A stretch of 64,000 nucleotides of DNA from NCBI GenBank assembly GCA_036245525.1, contig BTPG01000005.1:214685964-214749963 (forward strand), written 5' to 3'. Shown piece after piece: positions 35,500 through 46,587 of the stretch. Within the stretch, counting starts at the first letter, position 1, and each line of letters begins with the position of its first letter. This DNA comes from Semisulcospira habei. Lineage: Eukaryota; Mollusca; Gastropoda; Semisulcospiridae. The translations under genes were made by a program, and so were the position numbers. The notes beneath the pieces were generated by a model. That model ran no database searches. It had not been told where the DNA came from and saw nothing but the letters and a program-made list of their open reading frames with translations.

Positions 35500-35690
35500 C
35501 CTATTTCACTCCACGGCCACACTTCCCAAATATTGGAGGTGCCACTTAACGCCAGTTGCAGGGGATGGATCGACCATGATAATTCAAGGGTTATGCCAGA
35601 CTAGCTTGGCGACATCAGGCGCCAAGCTCATCTGGCACTACCCTTGAATTATCAGGGTCGATCCATCACCTGATGCTGTGTTTCATGTTG
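35500..35690. mobile_element. HP-A element copy, ends decayed
   Basis: Core arms ATTCAAGGGTTATGCCAGAC and TCTGGCACTACCCTTGAATT around GGCGACATCAGGCGCC. The flank GGAGGTGCCACTTAACGCCA matches other copies. Confidence 0.78.
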
Positions 35691-35869
35691 GTTAGACTCC
35701 AGAGATATGTGGACACTTGAGGTGGGCGTACAGCTGAGTGGTAGTGTGAGCATGTGGTGAACCGCTTCACGTCGACTCTAGGTCCGACACTGAGAAGTTG
35801 TGACAGACTTGTCTAAACGTGATGTGACAGTGCAGTGATGTCGCCAGTAACTAGACAACGACATCAGTG

Positions 35870-36090
35870 GCATGGGGAGGGGGGGGGGGTGGGTGGGTGG
35901 GTGGGGGGGGTGTGGGGAGCGTGGCAGGCATTTTAGTTTTCAGCCTCCAAAATAACAAACAGCAGGTGGGGGGTGGGAGGAGGGGGGGGGGGGGGGTGGC
36001 AAGCGATAGTCCAACCTCGTACAACAATCAGAATCTTGTGATATTTTCATCTCCCAAAATATTATGTTCTCCGAATAACACATTTTAATG
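35870..36090. repeat. G-rich element, copy 1, left of the Tc1-like transposon
   Basis: G runs, then GGCAAGCGATAGTCCAACCT, TGATATTTTC, CTCCCAAAATATTATGTTCT and CCGAATAACACATTTTAA. A related copy lies right of the transposon at about 37200-37380. Confidence 0.6.
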
Positions 36091-36092
36091 TA

Positions 36093-37180
36093 TACTGATC
36101 AACAAAAGAAACGCGAAATTCGAGTGTATATTGTATTTGTATGATAAATATGCGAAAATACAAGTTACACTATTTTTGATAGTCAGTGTACGAGCAACAA
36201 CATGTACGCATGCAGTAACCGTACTGTAGTAACCGTGTTGCCCTCTCTGTGCACGAGGCACTCGTATTGGTTAGTACGTCGTATGCTTTCCACGCACGTG
36301 CATACACTGCAGAGTGATGTTGGTCATGAACTGTGTTCAGCAATGCAAGGCAAACAAAAATCAGCAGTGTTACGCCTTCTGCCATTTTTGCCGTTGCTAC
36401 ATCAGCCATGCCAAGACTTAGTGCTCCCCAACGAGAACGAGCTCTTGGGCGTTTGGAAGCCGGAGAAGATCCACACGCTGTGGCAGTGGCCTTTAGATGT
36501 CACATTTAGACCATTAACAGGCTGCAGCAACGCTGTCCTGCCAACGGGTCCTCAGCTGACGCTCCCCGACGACCACGTGTGACAACTCCACGGCAAGACC
36601 GCCACATTTTCCGGGCTCACTTGCGAAATCGCTTTCAGCCGGCCGAGGAAACAGCAAGAGAAGTTATCGGCAACCACCAGGCACCCATCAGTGGCCAGAC
36701 AGTGCGACGACGGCAAGAGGAACATAATCTGCACAACAGCCGTCCAGCCCGTGGACCTGTTTTTACTGACCGTCATCGCCGTGCACGCCTACAGTGGTCA
36801 CAGGCCTGCTCATGTCGACTGGACCTGGCGACAGTGGCAGAACGTCCTGTTCACGGATGAGAGCCGCGACTGCATCAGCCATGTAGATGGGTGCATAAGA
36901 GTATGGCGGAGAAGGGGTGAACGCTATGCTGATGGCTGTGTGCTGGAGAACAATGCCTGGGGCGGGCCAAGCGTGATGATTTGGGGTGGGATTACCCTGA
37001 ACCAGACAGTAGGACCTGTGTTCTTCCGTGGACTCGTACCAGGTCGCGGAAATGGCATCACAGCTCAGCGCTACATTGACCAAGTACTACACTCATGTGT
37101 CCTGCCATTTTCTCAGGGACGCAGAAACTTCATCTTGCAGCAAGATAATGCGCGTACACACTGCACGTATCACCCAGTAT
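36093..37180 (+). pseudogene. Tc1/mariner-like transposase, frameshifted, right end missing
   Basis: Left end TACTGATCAACAAAAGAAAC preceded by TA (36091-36092) looks like a Tc1-type TIR and target. Coding pieces in order: RDGTS-like N-terminal remnant near 36400-36500, FRAHLRNRFQPAEETAREVI (about 36608-36667), ARLQWSQ, then in another frame WQNVLFTDESRDCISHVDGC (first catalytic Asp in FTDES), VWRRRGERYADGCV, GGPSVMIWGGITLNQT and ILQQDNARTH (second Asp). The final Glu region and right TIR are absent. Frameshifts occur between 36770 and 36830. Confidence 0.82.
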
Positions 37181-37199
37181 ATATGAATAAGACGTCCAT

Positions 37200-37545
37200 C
37201 CTCCAAAAATCGGGGGACGGGGATGGGGGTGGAAGGGGGGGGGGGGGTGTCTGGTGGGTGGGGGACGATGAGGCAAGCGATGGTCTGACCTGGTAAACTT
37301 CGTTATAAGAATCAACATCTTATGATATTTTCCACTCCAAAAATGCTTTGTTCTCCAAAGAACAAATAAAAATGGCCAATTTTAATAAGACACTTTTCAT
37401 AAAAATATATTTCCTCCTTGGAGAAAAAATATCCAAAAAATCATATTTGGCAGAGTGCGTAGGGGAAGGGGATACCCTGCTCCCCCATCCACCCCACCCC
37501 CTCCGCTTTTTCGTTTCAATCAAAACAAGACACCTGAGGCAGGAG
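37200..37545 (+). repeat. G-rich element, copy 2
   Basis: CCTCCAAAAATCGGGGGACG, GAGGCAAGCGATGGTCTGAC and CTCCAAAAATGCTTTGTTCT parallel the copy left of the transposase. Further on, GAGTGCGTAGGGGAAGGGGA and TCGTTTCAATCAAAACAAGA match 39325-39455 in reverse complement. Confidence 0.6.
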
Positions 37546-37564
37546 TCTTGAGTTACTGGAATTA

Positions 37565-37650
37565 AACGCCGAGTAGGCAGCATGGCTATTTGCAGGCAAC
37601 ATGGCTATTTGCAGGCAGCATGGCTATTTGCAGGCAGCATGGCTATTTGA
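37565..37650. repeat. 19-bp tandem repeat, 4 units
   Basis: Unit GGCAGCATGGCTATTTGCA. It directly follows AATTAAACGCCGAGTAGGC, a SINE-tail-like sequence on the minus strand. Confidence 0.85.
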
Positions 37651-37715
37651 CGACGGGGAGTGTAGCAGGCTGGCGGAGGGAAACAGCGAAGACAGGGCGT
37701 GACTGTAAGATAGTA

Positions 37716-37804
37716 TTAACCCATTCAGCCCGACGGCCGTATTTCCCAAATTTTGGAAGCGTCACCTAATGACTATGCACTAGCTGCAGGACTGAATGTG
37801 TTAA
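37716..37804. mobile_element. HP-A element without its hairpin
   Basis: TTAACCCATTCAGCCCGACG to GCAGGACTGAATGTGTTAA, 89 bp. The left flank (CGTATTTCCCAAATTTTGGA) is the same as at 40153, but the whole palindrome is absent. Confidence 0.75.
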
Positions 37805-37849
37805 AATGTGCCATTGTAAAATGAGTACTGTACTTGAAGGTTTTCAGTG

Positions 37850-38722
37850 CGAGACTAGGTTATATTGTTACATAGTTGTTCGCCATGTCGGTGCGAGACT
37901 AGGTTATATTGTTACATAGTTGTTCGCCATGTCGGTGCGAGACTAGGTTATATTGTTACATAGTTGTTTGCCATGTCGGTGCGAGACTAGGTTATATTGT
38001 TACATAGTTGTTCGCCATGTCGGTGCGAGACTAGGTTATATTGTTACATAGTTGTTCGCCATGTCGGTGCGAGACTAGGTTATATTGTTACATAGTTGTT
38101 CGCCATGTCGGTGCGAGACTAGGTTATATTGTTACATAGTTGTTCGCCATGTCGGTGCGAGACTAGGTTATATTGTTACATAGTTGTTCGCCATGTCGGT
38201 GCGAGACTAGGTTATATTGTTACATAGTTGTTCGCCATGTCGGTGCGAGACTAGGTTATATTGTTACATAGTTGTTCGCCATGTCGGTGCGAGACTAGGT
38301 TATATTGTTACATAGTTGTTCGCCATGTCGGTGCGAGACTAGGTTATATTGTTACATAGTTGTTCGCCATGTCGGTGCGAGACTAGGTTATATTGTTACA
38401 TAGTTGTTCGCCATGTCGGTGCGAGACTAGGTTATATTGTTACATAGTTGTTCGCCATGTCGGTGCGAGACTAGGTTATATTGTTACATAGTTGTTCGCC
38501 ATGTCGGTGCGAGACTAGGTTATATTGTTACATAGTTGTTCGCCATGTCGGTGCGAGACTAGGTTATATTGTTACATAGTTGTTTGCCATGTCGGTGCGA
38601 GACTAGGTTATATTGTTACATAGTTGTTCGCCATGTCGGTGCGAGACTAGGTTATATTGTTACATAGTTGTTTGCCATGTCGGTGCGAGACTAGGTTATA
38701 TTGTTACATAGTTGTTTGCCAT
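37850..38722. repeat. 44-bp satellite, about 20 units
   Basis: Unit GTGCGAGACTAGGTTATATT plus GTTACATAGTTGTTCGCCATGTCG in two parts. Only a C/T change (TTCGCC or TTTGCC) is seen, so the array is very homogeneous and probably young. Confidence 0.95.
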
Positions 38723-39000
38723 GTGGTTTACTGCCTACAATATATAACAAAAATCATGTCTATATTTTCATAAAAACACATGGCTGTCTTATATAGCAGT
38801 AAAAATCTTATGATGCTATTCGTATCGGGTAATGACAAAACCACCCCTCTCGCCTGACCCCCGGCAACGCTGGTCGACACTTCCGCAGCCATTACTGCGG
38901 TGTTCCTGTAATGAGGTGATACATAGACTCTAACGGAGAAATTCCGGAACGTGGGAGTTAAATTGTCACTGATGACGACTTGCATTTCAGGAGACGCATC
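38723..39000. other. No feature recognised
   Basis: No coding motif or repeat detected. Confidence 0.35.
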
Positions 39001-39135
39001 GTTAGCCCGTAAACCTCTGACACACTACGACAGGATGTAGATCTCCCACGATAGTTCAAGGGTGGTGTCGGAATAGCTTGGCGCCTGCAGGCGCCAAGCT
39101 ATTCTGACACCACCCATGAACCATCGTGGGCGATC
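39001..39135. mobile_element. HP-A element copy with matched arm variants
   Basis: Core 39044-39135: CCCACGATAGTTCAAGGGTG / CACCCATGAACCATCGTGGG. GGTGTCGGAATAGC pairs with GCTATTCTGACACC, so an unusual GTGTC/GACAC is present on both sides. Confidence 0.82.
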
Positions 39136-39309
39136 TGTCACCAGAACTGTGATGGATACCTAAAAAGGATATCTAAAAAAAAAAAAAACCACACCAAAAA
39201 ACTGATAATTTCATCATCATGATTTTATGACTCAAGATGAAACAAATCGTGTCCGTCATCTGCCGGACATGCCGTGACACAGAATCCAGAGCATAATAAC
39301 GAAGATTAG

Positions 39310-39455
39310 TAACCTATAGTTATTGTCTTGTTCTGATTGAAATCGAAAAAGCGGAGGAGGTACGCGGGTGGGGGGGGGGGGGGCGGTGGGGGTGGAGGTG
39401 GGGTGGCGGGTGGGGGTTGGGGCAGGGTATCCCCTTCCCCACCGCACTCAGCCAT
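39310..39455 (-). repeat. G-rich element, inverted copy 3
   Basis: Reverse complement matches 37450-37545 (GTGCGGTGGGGAAGGGGATA, GCTTTTTCGATTTCAATCAG). A G-run occupies its middle. Confidence 0.65.
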
Positions 39456-39463
39456 TGTCTATT

Positions 39464-39680
39464 TTAACTCATTCTACCCCAGACACACCACAGCAAGATA
39501 AGGATCGACCATGATAGTTCAAGGGTGATGCCAGAATAGCTTGGCGCCTATGGGCGCCAAGCTATTCTGGCATCACCCTTGAACTCTCATGGTCGATCCG
39601 CTGTGTCCTGCACTGCAATGCAGTCTTCAGAGGACAACAGGAACATTTGGAGATTTCGGTCTTGGCGTACAATGAGTTAA
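39464..39680. mobile_element. HP-A element copy, complete
   Basis: TTAACTCATTCTACCCC to CGTACAATGAGTTAA, 217 bp. The core pairs TGATGCCAGAATAGC with GCTATTCTGGCATCA, a variant held by both arms. Confidence 0.9.
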
Positions 39681-39775
39681 AGAAGGGTATTTATCCGAAA
39701 TATTAATAAATTGCGTTGTATGTAACTGACTTTTCTAAGCGTGTTTCATTCTCCGTTGGGCCTTTCCTCTGTGGC
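39681..39775 (-). mobile_element. HP-J family copy 3, reverse orientation
   Basis: CCGAAATATTAATAAATTGC to TTTCTAAGCGTGTTTCATTC and TCCGTTGGG, complement of 34250-34330. Confidence 0.6.
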
Positions 39776-39846
39776 ACAGAAGCGTTGTCGGTCTAGACTA
39801 GTCCCGAAAAAAACCTGTTGACTGTATATTAATAAAATTATAATTG

Positions 39847-40036
39847 GCACATCTTCCGGCATGTGACAATGATGGTATCACACGAGCCCACTGTGCATCT
39901 TCCGGGATGTGACAATGATGGTATCACACGAGCCCACTGTGCATCTTCCGGCATGTGACAATGATGGTATCACACGAGCCCACTGTGCATCTTCCGGCAT
40001 GTGACAATGATGGTATCACACGAGCCCACTGTGCAC
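39847..40036. repeat. 46-bp tandem repeat, 4 units
   Basis: Unit ATCTTCCGGCATGTGACAAT then GATGGTATCACACGAGCCCACTGTGC in two parts. Confidence 0.9.
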
Positions 40037-40152
40037 GTAGGCCTACGCTGATTGACCCATTGATGGCTAACTGACGATACACACTGGATTGGCGCACCGT
40101 TCGGCGGAGATGACGCGTAGTTAGGCGTCGCGAGTAGCAGTCAAGGGAATAA

Positions 40153-40382
40153 TTAACTCATTCAGCCCGACGGCCGTATTTCCCGGCATTGGAGGCCAAA
40201 TTTTGGAGGCGCCGCCATCTAACGTCTATGTACCAGTTGCAGGAGATGGCGGGACCATGCTAATTCAAGGGTAGTGCCAGATTAGCTTGGCGCCGACAGG
40301 CGACAAGCTAATCAGGCACTACCCTTGAATTATGATGGTCGATCCGTCTTCTGCTGTAGTGCGTCAGGGCTGAAAGGGTTAA
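40153..40382. mobile_element. HP-A element copy, complete
   Basis: TTAACTCATTCAGCCCGACG to AGGGCTGAAAGGGTTAA, 230 bp. The core GGCGCCGACAGGCGAC has one mismatch. Confidence 0.9.
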
Positions 40383-40664
40383 CATAATGAACATCCGCAG
40401 TTTGGCGCAGGCAGCTTCTGGTTTGAAAGCGGATTTGAAAGCGAAACTGATTTGTCAGGTACACCCCGTTATTGAGTTTCACGTTGCAAAAACAAAGAGA
40501 CCGTTCTTGACTTCAACGGAAACAGGATGAGTTATTGTCCGTTTTATCTGTGGATCTAGCTGGGTAGTGTACTTTCTCTTGTTGCCTGTTTGTAAGTCTT
40601 TATTATGCTGTGTGACTGTCAGTTTGATTGGTTTTTTTTTTTTTAATCCGCAGCACTACCTTTG
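40383..40664. other. No feature recognised
   Basis: Unassigned, ending in a T12 tract. Confidence 0.35.
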
Positions 40665-40730
40665 TGCTATCACGGTCGATGTAGCTCCAGCGATTGCAAG
40701 TCGATGGAGCTACATCAATCGTGATAGCAC
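40665..40730. mobile_element. HP-N hairpin, single copy
   Basis: Arms GTGCTATCACGGTCGATGTA and TACATCAATCGTGATAGCAC with inner GCTCCA/TGGAGC. No TTAA ends identified. Confidence 0.7.
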
Positions 40731-40923
40731 GCAGGCAGTGTTTAAAAGACTCGCGAGACTAAACTTTCACCAAATAGATCTGGAGGTGAATAGTTTGTTT
40801 CTAAAAAGTGTGGCGCTGTGAAAGTGGGTGTTTAGCAATGTAATACAAATTGGGACTTGTCGTTTGGAAATCAAGTGGACAGGAAGTAATACAGTGCATG
40901 TCTGGTTGTCATGTGAAGCGAGG

Positions 40924-40961
<38 letters not shown>

Positions 40962-41043
40962 AAAAGGCAGGAAACGGCTGGAAATCCGGCTGACGATTTG
41001 TTTGATTGTGTATTTGTCGGATCCGTGATTATTTTCGTATGAT
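40731..41043. other. No gene seen; (GA)n at 40928-40957
   Basis: Only the dinucleotide run stands out. Confidence 0.4.
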
Positions 41044-41161
41044 TTAACCCCTTGGCTCTCGGTGCCGCTTTTTGTCGCGATGTTTCCTGCAGGAATAACA
41101 ACATCCTGACGCCTTGCAGGAATCACGGCGACAAAACGTGCACCGACAGCCAAAGGGTTAA
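41044..41161. mobile_element. HP-E element, complete compact copy
   Basis: TTAACCCCTTGGCTCTCGGT to CACCGACAGCCAAAGGGTTA, TTAA on both sides, 118 bp. The centre TTCCTGCAGGAATAACAACA plus TCCTGAC is, in reverse complement, one unit of the 27-bp satellite at 2465-3418. Confidence 0.93.
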
Positions 41162-41252
41162 CAAGTTTCACTTTGTGATCACGCGAACTGCTGCTGTCAT
41201 GGGATCCTGCCAGGTAAACCTGACACGTTGATATTTCCCCGCAAAAACCCCT

Positions 41253-41398
41253 GTGTGTGTGTGTGTGTGTGTGTGCTTGTTCATGCACACATTCACGCAC
41301 GCACGCACGATCGCACATACACACACACATTTCTGACAATGCTTTACAAACATGTGACAACACTCCGGCGGTCAAATCTACCATCAGCCAGACCATCA

Positions 41399-41450
<52 letters not shown>

Positions 41451-41598
41451 CGGAGAGGCAGGGCCGACACTAAAGAGAGATGAATGCACCGAGATTGGCC
41501 ATTTAGTTTAGTATTCTGGTCATGCAACCTCCGCATCAAAGCAACAACCTCCGCTCTTGATACCCCCCCCCCCCCCCGCCCCCCCCCCCCGCCCCCCT

Positions 41599-41637
<39 letters not shown>

Positions 41638-41640
41638 CTT
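41253..41640. repeat. (GT)n, poly-C and (CT)n tracts
   Basis: (GT)n at 41253-41274 and 41399-41449. C-rich tract 41563-41607 followed by (CT)n to about 41634. Confidence 0.9.
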
Positions 41641-42138
41641 CTTTTTTTTCTTTGTCTGACGCATCTTCACTCAGTGGCTTGTTCCTCCCTCTCCCATCTC
41701 CTGTGCTCCGCGCCCTCTCCCCATCAAACTCCCCAGGATTTCAGTGCCCGGGAAACCTGACGTTTCACGCTGCTAAGTAGAACGCAGAAGAAGAAGAGAC
41801 GCCTTTGCTTTGAGTCACATCGAAATCCAAACACAAAACGTATTTTCCACGATTAAAACCACACAGGATTGGGTCATGTTTTGTTCTTGTCAGAAGCCTT
41901 TACATCGCTACCATTGTGGTACAACAGTTTGAAGATTTTTGTAGTGAGTTTGTAAAAGTTAACACATCATTTCGAGGCATCCTGCTTCATGCCGCGTATT
42001 CGGATGCACAACGTCTAGAATGAGTTCATTTGTTGTAATTTCCGAAACGGTTTTGGGGCGGGTTGAGGGGGAGGGGGGGGGGGGGTTGTCTCAGAATATT
42101 TTATATATAAAAAAATAAAATTCTAATGTCTGTATGTG
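41641..42138. other. No gene seen
   Basis: Contains a G run at about 42070-42086; otherwise unassigned. Confidence 0.4.
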
Positions 42139-42251
42139 ATCTGGCACTACTCTTGAATTATCATGGCCAAGCCATCTCCTGCAACTGTTACACACTCGTT
42201 AGGCAACACCTCAAGATTAGAGAAATGGGACTTTGGGGCTAAGAAGGTTAA
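42139..42251. mobile_element. HP-A half element
   Basis: Right arm ATCTGGCACTACTCTTGAAT and right flank to GGGGCTAAGAAGGTTAA. The left half is missing. Confidence 0.7.
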
Positions 42252-42570
42252 CTTGTTGTAGTTTGGAATATTTTTGTAGTAGATAAAAGGAAACTGCAGT
42301 GTTGTCCGTGTATGACCCCGCTATGATCGATACTTCCAGAAGATGTAATGTTGTTGACGGCGTAGCCCTCCTTGGCTGCGAAATGATGTCTCATTTGAGT
42401 GGAGAGACCTCATCTCGTGTCTGGAATTAATAGGGAACGGCCACTGCTGGCGACAACGGCCCCACCTCTCGGCATCATCGAATGAAACCCCCAGGACCAC
42501 CTCAGTCTGAGAAACGCTGATGAAAGGAGGAGAAAAATATCGAGAAGAGGCATAGAAAGAGCAAAACTTG
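42252..42570. other. No feature recognised
   Basis: Unassigned. Confidence 0.3.
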
Positions 42571-42637
42571 GCAAGAGGCATAGATCCTCATGAGCCCCCG
42601 CAATTGCGGGGGCTCATGAGGATCTATGCCCTCTTGC
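42571..42637. mobile_element. HP-B hairpin
   Basis: Perfect inner arms around CCCCCGCAATTGCGGGGG. The right arm has one extra C (GCCCTCTTGC). Confidence 0.9.
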
Positions 42638-42805
42638 AGATGGCTGGCGTTGTGCGCACGTGCGTTCGTCCGCAAGGTTTTGTCGGCCAGGGAGGTGGTG
42701 AGTGGATTACAGAGCTTGCGCCCTGTGTGCACTACTCGCTAATGAAATACCAAAGCCCCCATCGATCGATCGCTGGTGCAGCGCCTGTACCCGGTCTGTG
42801 CCTTG

Positions 42806-43080
42806 GGTCCTCCCTCCTCTGGCCGTACTGATGAGGGCCCAGGTGTCTAACTGACAACCCTACGTAGTGATAACGCCGGCTACTGGACAATATGTGTGGC
42901 ATAGTCCTCCCTCCTCTGGCCGTACTGATGAGGGCCCAGGTGTCTAACTGACAACCCTACGTAGTGATAAAGTCGGCTACTGGACAATATGTGTGGTCCT
43001 CCCTCCTCTGGCCGTACTGATGAGGGCCCAGGTGTCTAAACAACCCTACGTAGTGATAACGCCGGCTACTGGACAATATC
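42806..43080. repeat. About 92-97-bp tandem repeat, 3 units
   Basis: GGTCCTCCCTCCTCTGGCCG recurs at 42806, 42903 and 42995. Each unit ends GGCTACTGGACAATAT. Confidence 0.9.
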
Positions 43081-43647
43081 ACGAATGCAGCCAAAACCTG
43101 TGCAAAGCTTCTAGTTTCGTCGATATTCTTTCGTGGTATCGAACCTCGTATACCGACCTAAACTTTCTGACAATGCTTGGCCAAAATAGGACTATACATA
43201 ATATATATACAACGTTCATCGACCTTCAGGCAGATCAGCTTAGTCCTGGACAGCTTTGAGACCGGCCGGGGGGGGGGGGGTGGGGGGGGTGGGGGTGATG
43301 GTGGCGGCGGGAGATTGTCTTTAAAATGAACATCGCAGAGGAGCTTTTCCTATCCGAGATACCGTCTTCAGCTAGCTGGCCATGAACTGATTTTTAAAAA
43401 AAAATTCATGCATATATACTGATTGTTCTAATGTTCCCATTATGTCTGGAAGACGCGGTTGTGCGCGTATGGGCGTCACCACAGAACAGGTCTCAAAGAA
43501 GTTACTGTCGGAATGTAACCTTGTGTTGATGCTAACTGGTGGTTGTGGTTGTGGTGGCGAGCGAGTGTCACTGGCATTTACTCAGGCGCTTGTTTCCATT
43601 ATACCATCCATCCTCCACACGACGAACAGCCCTTACTGTCTGTGTCG
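43081..43647. other. No gene seen; G-rich tract at 43264-43295
   Basis: Overlapping short frames at 43442-43797 show no known motif. Confidence 0.4.
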
Positions 43648-43707
43648 GCAAGAGGCGTGGATTCTCATCAGCCCCTGCAGGGGATCATGAGAGTCTGCGC
43701 CTCTTGC
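43648..43707. mobile_element. HP-B hairpin, shortened centre
   Basis: GCAAGAGGCGTGGATTCTCA / TGAGAGTCTGCGCCTCTTGC around CCCCTGCAGGGG. The loop is 6 bases shorter than usual. Confidence 0.8.
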
Positions 43708-43871
43708 AGATGGACAAGGCAGTGTCGGGGTCCGATTTCTAATCCGATAGAGGGCAGGGGCGGTAATCCCCTAAGGACCCCAGGAAAGCCTTCATGACAG
43801 ACGGTCATCGGCAAAGTGGCGGGGTCCAGGGAGGGAGGTAAGGTGCCATCTTCTGCATCGTGTGTCTTTCT

Positions 43872-43937
43872 GCAAGAGGAATAGATCCTCATGGACCCCC
43901 GCAGGTGCGGGGGCTCATGAGGAACTATTCCTCTTGC
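43872..43937. mobile_element. HP-B hairpin
   Basis: GCAAGAGGAATAGATCCTCA / TGAGGAACTATTCCTCTTGC. GGAATAG/CTATTCC is a variant held by both arms. Confidence 0.87.
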
Positions 43938-44095
43938 TGGTCCCATTGACGCCTGTGTTTCCTGTCCTGGCGGGGAGACGGTTTGGGTTGGTGTGTGTTA
44001 CCGCTCTTGTCATCACCAAGTGTTAATGTCTGGGTGTCCGGTAGTCCTTTGGCTGTCAGAGTACCGGTATTACTTGTCATTGGAACCCTGCCCCT

Positions 44096-44096
<1 letters not shown>

Positions 44097-44161
<65 letters not shown>

Positions 44162-44265
44162 CCACACACACACGCCTAACACACACACACCATCACACAC
44201 ACACACACCATCACACACATACACACCATCACACACACACACAAACACACACACCTACCTAACAC

Positions 44266-44318
<53 letters not shown>
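44097..44318. repeat. (CT)n and (CA)n microsatellites
   Basis: (CT)n 44097-44159, impure (CA)n 44162-44318. Confidence 0.95.
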
Positions 44319-44321
<3 letters not shown>

Positions 44322-44487
44322 GAAGTGACGTTGACAGCAGATAGCCTGATAATACCCATTAGATAAACACCGGTCATCACGATGGCGGAGTGACATGGGT
44401 GTTTCGTTACGTGGCCGTCCACCCCTTTCTGGCCTGACCTCAGTGTCTCTTATCTAAAGACGAGTCTTTGTCAATCACTGTCCATCA

Positions 44488-44551
44488 GCAAAAGGCACAG
44501 ATTCTCATGGGCCTCTGCAGTCCAGGCGTTACTGAGAACCTGTGCTTATTG
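44488..44551. mobile_element. HP-B hairpin, decayed
   Basis: GCAAAAGGCACAGATTCTCA on the left. The right arm GAGAACCTGTGC lacks the last bases. Confidence 0.6.
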
Positions 44552-45156
44552 ATGACAGAATCAGCCACACTTACAGTCCATGTCGTTAATGCGTTACAAT
44601 TGGACATTTCCTTCACATTCTATGACAGTAGAAGTGAATGTTTATAATCGAATGTTTATAATCGAATTATCAAGTGGCTGATTGGGTCTCTCTGCCTGAC
44701 CGTCCCGCGGGATTGTGTGCTGATTATCTTGATTTTGGATCTATTGTAAGTCCGTGTGTCCACACTGGTTTAGTTCAGCATGAAGACTTGGAGACGCGAA
44801 AGGCACACATGCGCTCAAACACATCCCCCCGAAGTTCTCCCGGAGTTCTTTTGGATATTGAACGAGTGTCGGCCTGATTCACTCTGAACCTCAGTCGAAA
44901 GACAACCTTTCCTTCTCGCACGGCGTTCAGTGTAAGCCACCAGTCCAGCACTCCATCTGTCGGTGCCTGTTTTACGGCGAGTGAACAGGCTCTTAGAAAA
45001 GCAATTTGGAGGACAGGGGGAAAGCAGAAAATGGCTTCGTGCAGCGATGTGCAAATAAGGGCGACCCTCTTGTCACGATAAATTACGCAGGTCGCCACAA
45101 GAACCGGGGACACAGGCGTCGTCTCCACACTGTGCTGCGACCACCCTCGTTCGTTT
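44552..45156. other. No gene recognised
   Basis: A 130-codon open frame on the minus strand (44775-45167) reads into the adjacent hairpin and shows no known motif. Confidence 0.4.
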
Positions 45157-45222
45157 GCAAGAAGCACAGATTCTCATGAGCCCCCGCGTACGCGGGGGCT
45201 CATGAGAATCTATGCTTCTTGC
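45157..45222. mobile_element. HP-B hairpin
   Basis: GCAAGAAGCACAGATTCTCA / TGAGAATCTATGCTTCTTGC. GAAGC/GCTTC is a matched variant. Centre CCCCCGCGTACGCGGGGG is perfect. Confidence 0.9.
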
Positions 45223-45854
45223 TCGATTTATTTACGTGCGTGATGTTTCGGTGAAGGACGAGTTTGTTGTGTAATCCGCGATATTACGGGGGTCCTAGGT
45301 TGTCTAGCACTCGCAGTTCTTTTTCGTACACACCCTTTCTTGCACACCCCAACTGAACAATCTTTTCTCGGCAAAATGCATTTTTCTGGCAATCTCTCCA
45401 GCTAGACAGGCAATCAGCGGATGCGTGCGAAGGTATTGATGCGGTCCCCCCCCCCCCCCCCCCCCCCCCCGCACAGCGTATATATTGCATTATGAAATAT
45501 GGAGAGGACTTGTGAAAATCTCTTTTTCTGTCTAACGTAATCTCGCGTGAAGGTATTTGCAACAGAAGAAAGTTTTCAAACGCGTTTGCGACCCAAGCAT
45601 TCAACGGTTAGTTTTCAGATCGTCACGTTTTTCTGTCTAATGAAAGTTTGCCAAACGCAATCCTGCGACCCAGTGTCGCCACAACTCGTCAGCGTTACCG
45701 CATGGCCACGTATAAATGGTCGTTTCCACGGCGTTAAGCTACAATAACTAACGTCTTCCCGAATCGCCTTCCACCCTTTTGAAGACGCTGATTGCCGAAT
45801 CGATCTCGCGTGCGTGGTTGGTGCTCCATCTCCCGCACTTAACAATACCCATCT
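45223..45854. other. No gene seen; C24 run at about 45447-45470
   Basis: Only the homopolymer stands out. Confidence 0.4.
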
Positions 45855-45921
45855 GTAAGAGCTATAGATCCTCATGAGCCCCCGCAATTTGCGGGGGCTC
45901 ATGAGGATCTATACCTCTTAC
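45855..45921. mobile_element. HP-B hairpin
   Basis: GTAAGAGCTATAGATCCTCA / TGAGGATCTATACCTCTTAC. Outer GTAAGAG/CTCTTAC replaces GCAAGAG/CTCTTGC on both arms. Confidence 0.9.
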
Positions 45922-46587
45922 TTGGTTTGTTTACGTGCGTGATTTTTTTTTCAGGCTGAGTGTCTTGTCGGTTGTTCTGTGTGCGCTGGTTGAATCCCCT
46001 CCTAGTAGCCTGCGGCACCTGAGCTTGCCTGTCCCCTCGTTCCTTTTTTTTTGTTTTGGTAAAGACTTCTTCCTGTTGGTGCTGTAGTCTGCCTGGCTGT
46101 GCCCTCACAGGCAGAGGTTGAGACAAGCATGCTTTATACAACAACAACAACAAAATTCAGTTAAACTTTGGTTTGGTCTCACAATACTTGACCAAGGTTG
46201 GACATCATAATTATTTTGTTTTGATCCCTACGTCACACGACCGGTCCCTTTAGCGCAAACCGTACCATTTGACCGTGATACAAAAACCCTTGTAGCGACA
46301 AATGGCAGACTTCTTGTAGTCCTCTCCGTGATGCATCTTGGATGCAAGTTTTGTTCTGTAAGAGATCACCAAAACGTTCTAAAGTTTAAAAAAAGTTACT
46401 TAGTGTTGGAAACAACAAGCACACGCAGTACTGGAGACGGCAACGTCATGATATATTTTAAATTACGTCATAAGTCTATTATGTATAAATGTATTCCTTT
46501 GACGTCAGTCATGTCTGGCGTGATCCAGGTCGGAAGATGTCTTCTTCATTTCTTTTACGAAAATAGTGGAGGAATGAAAACAAATAG
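45922..46587. other. No gene recognised
   Basis: (CAA)5 near 46139. The rest is unassigned. Confidence 0.4.

Noticed and set aside
41484..41780. Proline/serine-rich open frame
   Set aside because: Translation of poly-C and (CT)n tracts.
44775..45167. 130-codon open frame on the minus strand
   Set aside because: No recognisable domain, and it runs into an HP-B hairpin.
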